Part shown: piece after piece, positions 60,808 through 64,000 of the stretch
Layout of the letters: each line of letters opens with the position of its first letter
Position numbering within the stretch: position 1 is the first letter of the stretch
Assembly (NCBI GenBank): GCA_020630875.1
Contig: JAHDIH010000001.1
Coordinates: forward strand, 434,001-498,000
Source of the DNA: Deltaproteobacteria bacterium
Lineage (GTDB): Bacteria > Myxococcota_A > Polyangia > Haliangiales > Haliangiaceae
DNA length: 64,000 bases
Direction: 5' to 3'
Notes under the pieces: model-generated
Database searches by the model: none
Told to the model about the DNA's origin: nothing
What the model saw: only the letters and a program-made list of their open reading frames with translations
Made by a program: the position numbers and the translations under genes

Positions 60808-61821
60808 ATGCGTATTTTGGTCACAGGGGGAATGGGGTACATCGGCAGTCACACGCTGGTTGAGTTACTTGCGGATGGATTGCAAGCGGTGAGTATCGAC
60901 AACCTCTGCAACTCGTCCGAGCAACCCTTAAAGGGGATCAAGACCATCACGGGAACAGATGTAGCGAATCATCGGGTCGATGTGAGGGACAGGGTTGGGC
61001 TTGGGGCATTGCTGCAATCTCTCGGCAAGATAGATGGCGTCGTCCATTTTGCAGCACTTAAAGCGGTCGGCGAATCTATGGACTACCCACTCCGCTATTA
61101 CGAAAACAACATTACGTCGCTCTTGAATGTCTTGGATATTTGTCAACAGTTAGAAGTCCCCTTGATTTTCTCATCTTCTTGCACGGTCTATGGAACTCCT
61201 AGAGTGATGCCGGTTGTAGAATCTGCAGAGCATCGCGTATGTCCGTCGGTTTACGGACGAACCAAGCAAATGTGTGAACGAATCATCATGGATAGCGCTT
61301 CCCAGCTTGGAATAAAATCGGTGCTTTTACGCTACTTCAATCCTGCTGGAGCTCACCACTCTGCAATGATTGGAGAGTCGCCCATCAACACTCCACAAAA
61401 TTTAGTTCCTGCAATTATTGAGGTGGCAGCCGGGCGTCGAGACACTCTCACCGTTTTTGGTGACGACTATGATACTCGAGACGGAACTTGCGTGCGAGAC
61501 TACTTGCATGTGAGTGACTTGGCTCGGGCCCATGTGGCAGCATTGAAGTATGCTTTGACGCAACAGCAATCGCCGTGGGAAGCCTTCAATTTGGGCACAG
61601 GTACCGGTACCTCCGTGCTGGAGTCGATTGCTGCATTCGAGCGAATTTCTGGCTTGTCGCTTCCCTACAAGATCGGGCCCCGAAGAATTGGTGACATTCC
61701 GTCTATTTATGCTGACGCGAGCCAAGCTGCCAAAAAGTTAGGATTTCGTCCTTCCCTGGGGATAGACGACATAATGTCAACTGCTTGGGCTTGGGAGAAG
61801 AGTGACCATCGGTCGACTTAA
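60808..61821 (+). CDS. galE: UDP-glucose 4-epimerase
   Basis: From the ATG at 60808 the enzyme has 337 residues. It is a short-chain dehydrogenase-type epimerase with GGMGYIG for NAD, SSSCTVYG with the active Ser/Thr, and YGRTKQ with the Tyr and Lys. SYFNPAGAH-like RYFNPAGAHHSA, DYDTRDGTCVRDYLHVSDLA and FNLGTGTG are GalE-specific. It interconverts UDP-glucose and UDP-galactose (some forms also the GlcNAc pair). An upstream frame from 60760 is not needed. The cupin gene follows after 20 bases. Confidence 0.95.
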   Translation: MRILVTGGMGYIGSHTLVELLADGLQAVSIDNLCNSSEQPLKGIKTITGTDVANHRVDVRDRVGLGALLQSLGKIDGVVHFAALKAVGESMDYPLRYYENNITSLLNVLDICQQLEVPLIFSSSCTVYGTPRVMPVVESAEHRVCPSVYGRTKQMCERIIMDSASQLGIKSVLLRYFNPAGAHHSAMIGESPINTPQNLVPAIIEVAAGRRDTLTVFGDDYDTRDGTCVRDYLHVSDLARAHVAALKYALTQQQSPWEAFNLGTGTGTSVLESIAAFERISGLSLPYKIGPRRIGDIPSIYADASQAAKKLGFRPSLGIDDIMSTAWAWEKSDHRST

Positions 61822-61841
61822 TGCTACCCTGAAAACTATAA

Positions 61842-62183
61842 ATGGAGCGAATAGAAAAACCCTGGGGCTACGAGCTAATTTGGGCCAAGACAGATAGGTA
61901 TGCCGGTAAAATTTTAGTGGTTAATGCTGGTTGCCAGCTTTCGCTCCAATATCATCAAACAAAAGACGAAACCATCTACGTGCTGAACGGTCGACTCGCA
62001 TTGACTCATTATTTGGAGAATGAAACGCCCGTCGTCTCAGAATTGGGACCAGGGGAGTCCTTTCATATTGGGGCAGGCCTAAGGCATCGAATGAAAGCGA
62101 TAGAAGACTGCAAAGTACTAGAAGTCTCGTCACCTGAGTTAGATGACCTCGTTCGCCTCAAAGATGACTTTGGTCGCGCTTAG
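61842..62183 (+). CDS. Cupin related to mannose-6-phosphate isomerase type II
   Basis: This 113-residue single-domain cupin begins with EKPWGYELIWAKTDRYAGKI, as in the C-terminal isomerase domain of ManC-type enzymes. The cupin metal-binding pattern QYHQTKDETIYVLNGRL and the later HIGAGLRHRM give the usual His and Glu ligands. It probably acts on a sugar phosphate or sugar nucleotide. The position after galE on the same strand supports a role in surface sugar supply. Confidence 0.8.
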   Translation: MERIEKPWGYELIWAKTDRYAGKILVVNAGCQLSLQYHQTKDETIYVLNGRLALTHYLENETPVVSELGPGESFHIGAGLRHRMKAIEDCKVLEVSSPELDDLVRLKDDFGRA

Positions 62184-62187
62184 CTTC

Positions 62188-63291
62188 CTAGCGGAAGTTT
62201 GAAAAGCTTATCTCGTCGCCTGGTTGCGCCAACACCGTTTTGGATGGCTCCGAGCCGACTACGCCTTTGATCCATTCAAGCGCGTGGTTGGTACTAGAGT
62301 AGAAACCAGGTTGATTTTGCGGACATCCTTGAAAGCCGTAGCTTACTACACCAACGTGTATCCATCCGTCGTCGCTTTGCTGAAGTAGCGGGCCACCACT
62401 GTCACCACTACAGGATGACTTGTAGGTTCCTGGCGTGAGGTCTCCAGCACACACTTGGTCTTCCGCTGGGCAACGGTTGTCCGGAAGCAAGTCCAAGTCT
62501 ACTTCTTGTAGAACCTGTGGCGTTCCTTGTCCGTTTCCGCTAGTGGTCCCCCAACCGATAGAGATCACTTCAGAGTCGGCCTTAGCAACGCCTTGAGTTT
62601 TCATTTCATCGGTGAGAGCGATAGCTCTAGAGTAAGGGAAAGACTGTTTCAGTTTGATTAACGCGATGTCGTTACTTACTGAGCGAGGGTTGTACGATGG
62701 ATGAATGACAACGTCGGCAACGGTTGCGTTAATGCCACCGTCGGTCCAGCGTTCACTGTTTAGTTTGATAATCGAAGGGGTAAAACCTTGCCCTCTGGTA
62801 TCAACGCAATGGGCTGCGGTGAGTACCCAACTCCCGGTAATAAGAGCGCCACCGCAGTAGTGGGCGGTCTGGTTGCCATTTTGAATTTGAAGAGAGGCCA
62901 TGAAAGGGTACTTTTCGATGCTTTGGACGTCGGTACCACCAATTATTTGTTGCTGTAGTCCAGGGCTGTCGAAATTTTCAGCGTGGTGGTTGGAAAATTG
63001 AAATGGAACTACTTGCCGAATGGCAACTGCGTCGCCAGTTGCTACCGATTCGTCGAACAAGAACCGACCATTTTCATCTGTAATGGTGGCGGGTTCGTCT
63101 GAGTTACGCAAACCGTCGTTGTTTTGGTCGACATAGACGATGACACCTTCGATGGGGTCTTCGCCTTTCTCTTGTTGGTTGTCTTGATTACGATCGAAAT
63201 AAATCGTTCCTGAAATATCAGTGCTTTCGTTCTGGCAGGCTGCGACAACAATTAGGAGGCAAAGGCATCTAAACATTCGCCGACAATACAA
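62188..63291 (-). CDS. Chymotrypsin-like serine protease lipoprotein with SdrD-B-like domain
   Basis: This 367-residue protein has a lipobox (VVAAC); ATG 63276 is an alternative start five codons in. The N-terminal part (about 28-90) is an SdrD B-like module with DRNQDNQQEKGEDPIEGV and DQNNDGLRNSDE, probably Ca-binding. The protease domain begins at IIGGTDV and has the triad His in TAAHC, Asp in SNDIALIKL and Ser in SCSGDSGGP. Position 189 is Ser, as in chymotrypsin, not the Asp of trypsin. The residue before IIGG is Gln, so activation does not follow the usual Arg cleavage. It may be a natural target of the serpins in this window. Confidence 0.9.
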   Translation of the reverse strand: MYCRRMFRCLCLLIVVAACQNESTDISGTIYFDRNQDNQQEKGEDPIEGVIVYVDQNNDGLRNSDEPATITDENGRFLFDESVATGDAVAIRQVVPFQFSNHHAENFDSPGLQQQIIGGTDVQSIEKYPFMASLQIQNGNQTAHYCGGALITGSWVLTAAHCVDTRGQGFTPSIIKLNSERWTDGGINATVADVVIHPSYNPRSVSNDIALIKLKQSFPYSRAIALTDEMKTQGVAKADSEVISIGWGTTSGNGQGTPQVLQEVDLDLLPDNRCPAEDQVCAGDLTPGTYKSSCSGDSGGPLLQQSDDGWIHVGVVSYGFQGCPQNQPGFYSSTNHALEWIKGVVGSEPSKTVLAQPGDEISFSNFR

Positions 63292-63696
63292 TGGCAGTGC
63301 TTCAAATGAAAGTCTTGATAGTTCTTCGGGAACGAATAATTGCGCGGCACTTTAGACAGAACGCGTCATGAACAGAATTAATTTCGAAATGGAAATACAA
63401 CTTCGTCGGTGAAAGACAACAGACATCTTCGAAAGCACACGAACGCTTGGCCGCAAACTTTGGGTTTGAAAATAGTGATTTTATTGCAGCGGATTCGGTG
63501 AGAAATGTTTCACAGGACGTGCCGTACTTTGGCGGCTTCTCAAAAACCTGGATAATGGCCTTTGCGATACAGGCTGAATCACCAAGACCAAGGGAAGATC
63601 TCCAGAGAAGTGGAAGCACCTTACCGCACGAGCCCAATATTGTGAAGGGAGTTTATTTTCTCGGTTTTTCAGTAACTTGCGTGTAATATTGGATAA
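63292..63696. other. Region without a convincing gene
   Basis: In this 405-base gap a plus-strand frame is open from about 63376 to 63686 and has protein-like composition (SVRNVSQDVPYFGGFSKTW). It lacks ATG or GTG; the first plausible start is TTG 63447. A minus-strand frame at 63302-63637 (111 codons) has a CLKC motif but is otherwise unremarkable. Neither can be called a gene with confidence. One of them could be a decayed or unusual-start gene. Confidence 0.3.
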
Positions 63697-63954
63697 ATGG
63701 ACTCTTTGGTAAAACCAGGTTCTACGACCCGAGCCTTGCTGTCTGGTATGGGCTCGTTCGTGCTGCCAGGCATTGGACAAGCACTCAACGGTAAAATAGA
63801 TCAAGCACTAGGGATGGCGACGGTCTGGTCTGGAGCGACTTTGGTTTGGTACCTGGGAGTGCCTGGACTAGCTCCCATCGCGTGGGTTGTTGCCGGAGCT
63901 ACTATGTTCTACAGCGCTGTCGACGCCTACCGAACGGTTCGCAAGCAGCGCTAA
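63697..63954 (+). CDS. Small membrane protein with PGIGQ motif
   Basis: This 85-residue protein has two hydrophobic segments (about 13-30 and 38-75). Its FVLPGIGQALNGKIDQALGM segment resembles the PGLGQ motif of DUF5683/TM2-like small membrane proteins. The C-terminus is basic (YRTVRKQR), consistent with a cytoplasmic end. Function unknown. It lies close to the right edge and no partner gene is visible. Confidence 0.65.
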   Translation: MDSLVKPGSTTRALLSGMGSFVLPGIGQALNGKIDQALGMATVWSGATLVWYLGVPGLAPIAWVVAGATMFYSAVDAYRTVRKQR

Positions 63955-64000
63955 AGCCGGCTATTGACGATTTAGTGCGCTGTCGGTACAAGCTTCTATG

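Noticed and set aside
1..64000. Phage, insertion sequence, toxin-antitoxin, restriction or CRISPR defence loci
   Set aside because: No transposase, integrase, cas, restriction or paired small toxin-antitoxin genes and no direct-repeat array were seen.

Overview
The window reads as chromosomal DNA of a Gram-negative, outer-membrane-bearing bacterium of roughly even GC. Evidence for an outer membrane includes a BamD-like lipoprotein, several beta-barrel proteins, OmpA-domain proteins, a PagL-like lipid A deacylase candidate and about 17 predicted lipoproteins. Cys-rich secreted proteins, a thrombospondin type 3/OmpA protein, tandem serpins and one C-terminal tail resembling the MYXO-CTERM sorting signal point to Myxococcota/Bradymonadota-type (former Deltaproteobacteria) bacteria. 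This is inference from gene content; there is no rRNA or other taxonomic marker in the window. I see no phage, insertion sequence, CRISPR array, tRNA or rRNA.

Layout. 1-3.9 kb: end of a beta-barrel gene and two large secreted lipoproteins, one carrying a metzincin-like zinc motif. 4-7.5 kb: cell-wall pair, an AsmA-like/GT51 glycosyltransferase fusion and an L,D-transpeptidase. 7.5-10.5 kb: small membrane protein, M19 dipeptidase-like protein, two lipoproteins, one built from somatomedin B and spondin domains. 10.8-18.2 kb: UDP-glucose dehydrogenase and a hyaluronan-synthase-like glycosyltransferase on the minus strand, with the Lhr helicase on the plus strand between them. 18.4-22.6 kb: mnmG, bamD, a TPR protein and a yacG gene of only 51 codons. 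22.7-31.4 kb: outer-membrane proteins, metallo-beta-lactamase-fold hydrolase, ArsA-like ATPase, MAPEG protein, cytochrome c, Deg-type protease, OmpA lipoprotein. 31.5-38.6 kb: secreted lipoproteins, a PaaZ/BoxD-like aldehyde dehydrogenase, and a three-gene cluster ending in a methyltransferase. 38.6-42.2 kb: alpha/beta hydrolase and two serpins in tandem. 42.3-48.4 kb: BtuF-like protein, secreted proteins including a degenerate metzincin, and polA. 48.4-58.4 kb: DUF1963 protein, lipoprotein, solute-binding protein, then a probable operon of sprT-like gene, truD, TSP3/OmpA gene and a cation-chloride-cotransporter-type gene. 58.4-64 kb: deacetylase, beta-barrel, dolichol-phosphate-mannose-synthase-like glycosyltransferase, galE, a sugar-phosphate cupin, a chymotrypsin-like lipoprotein and a small membrane protein.

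How the genes work together. Three themes stand out. First, envelope building: peptidoglycan synthesis and crosslinking, barrel assembly, and sugar-nucleotide and glycan genes (ugd, a HAS-like synthase, galE, cupin, deacetylase). Second, a surface rich in adhesion-type and proteolysis-type proteins: spondin/somatomedin B, TSP3, metzincin-like, chymotrypsin-like and serpin proteins. Third, ordinary housekeeping (lhr, mnmG, polA, truD, yacG). The most unusual items are the spondin/somatomedin B lipoprotein, the two differently localised serpins, three metalloenzyme-like proteins in which a metal ligand is replaced by Gln, and a dense cluster of GATC sites in front of the sprT-like gene.
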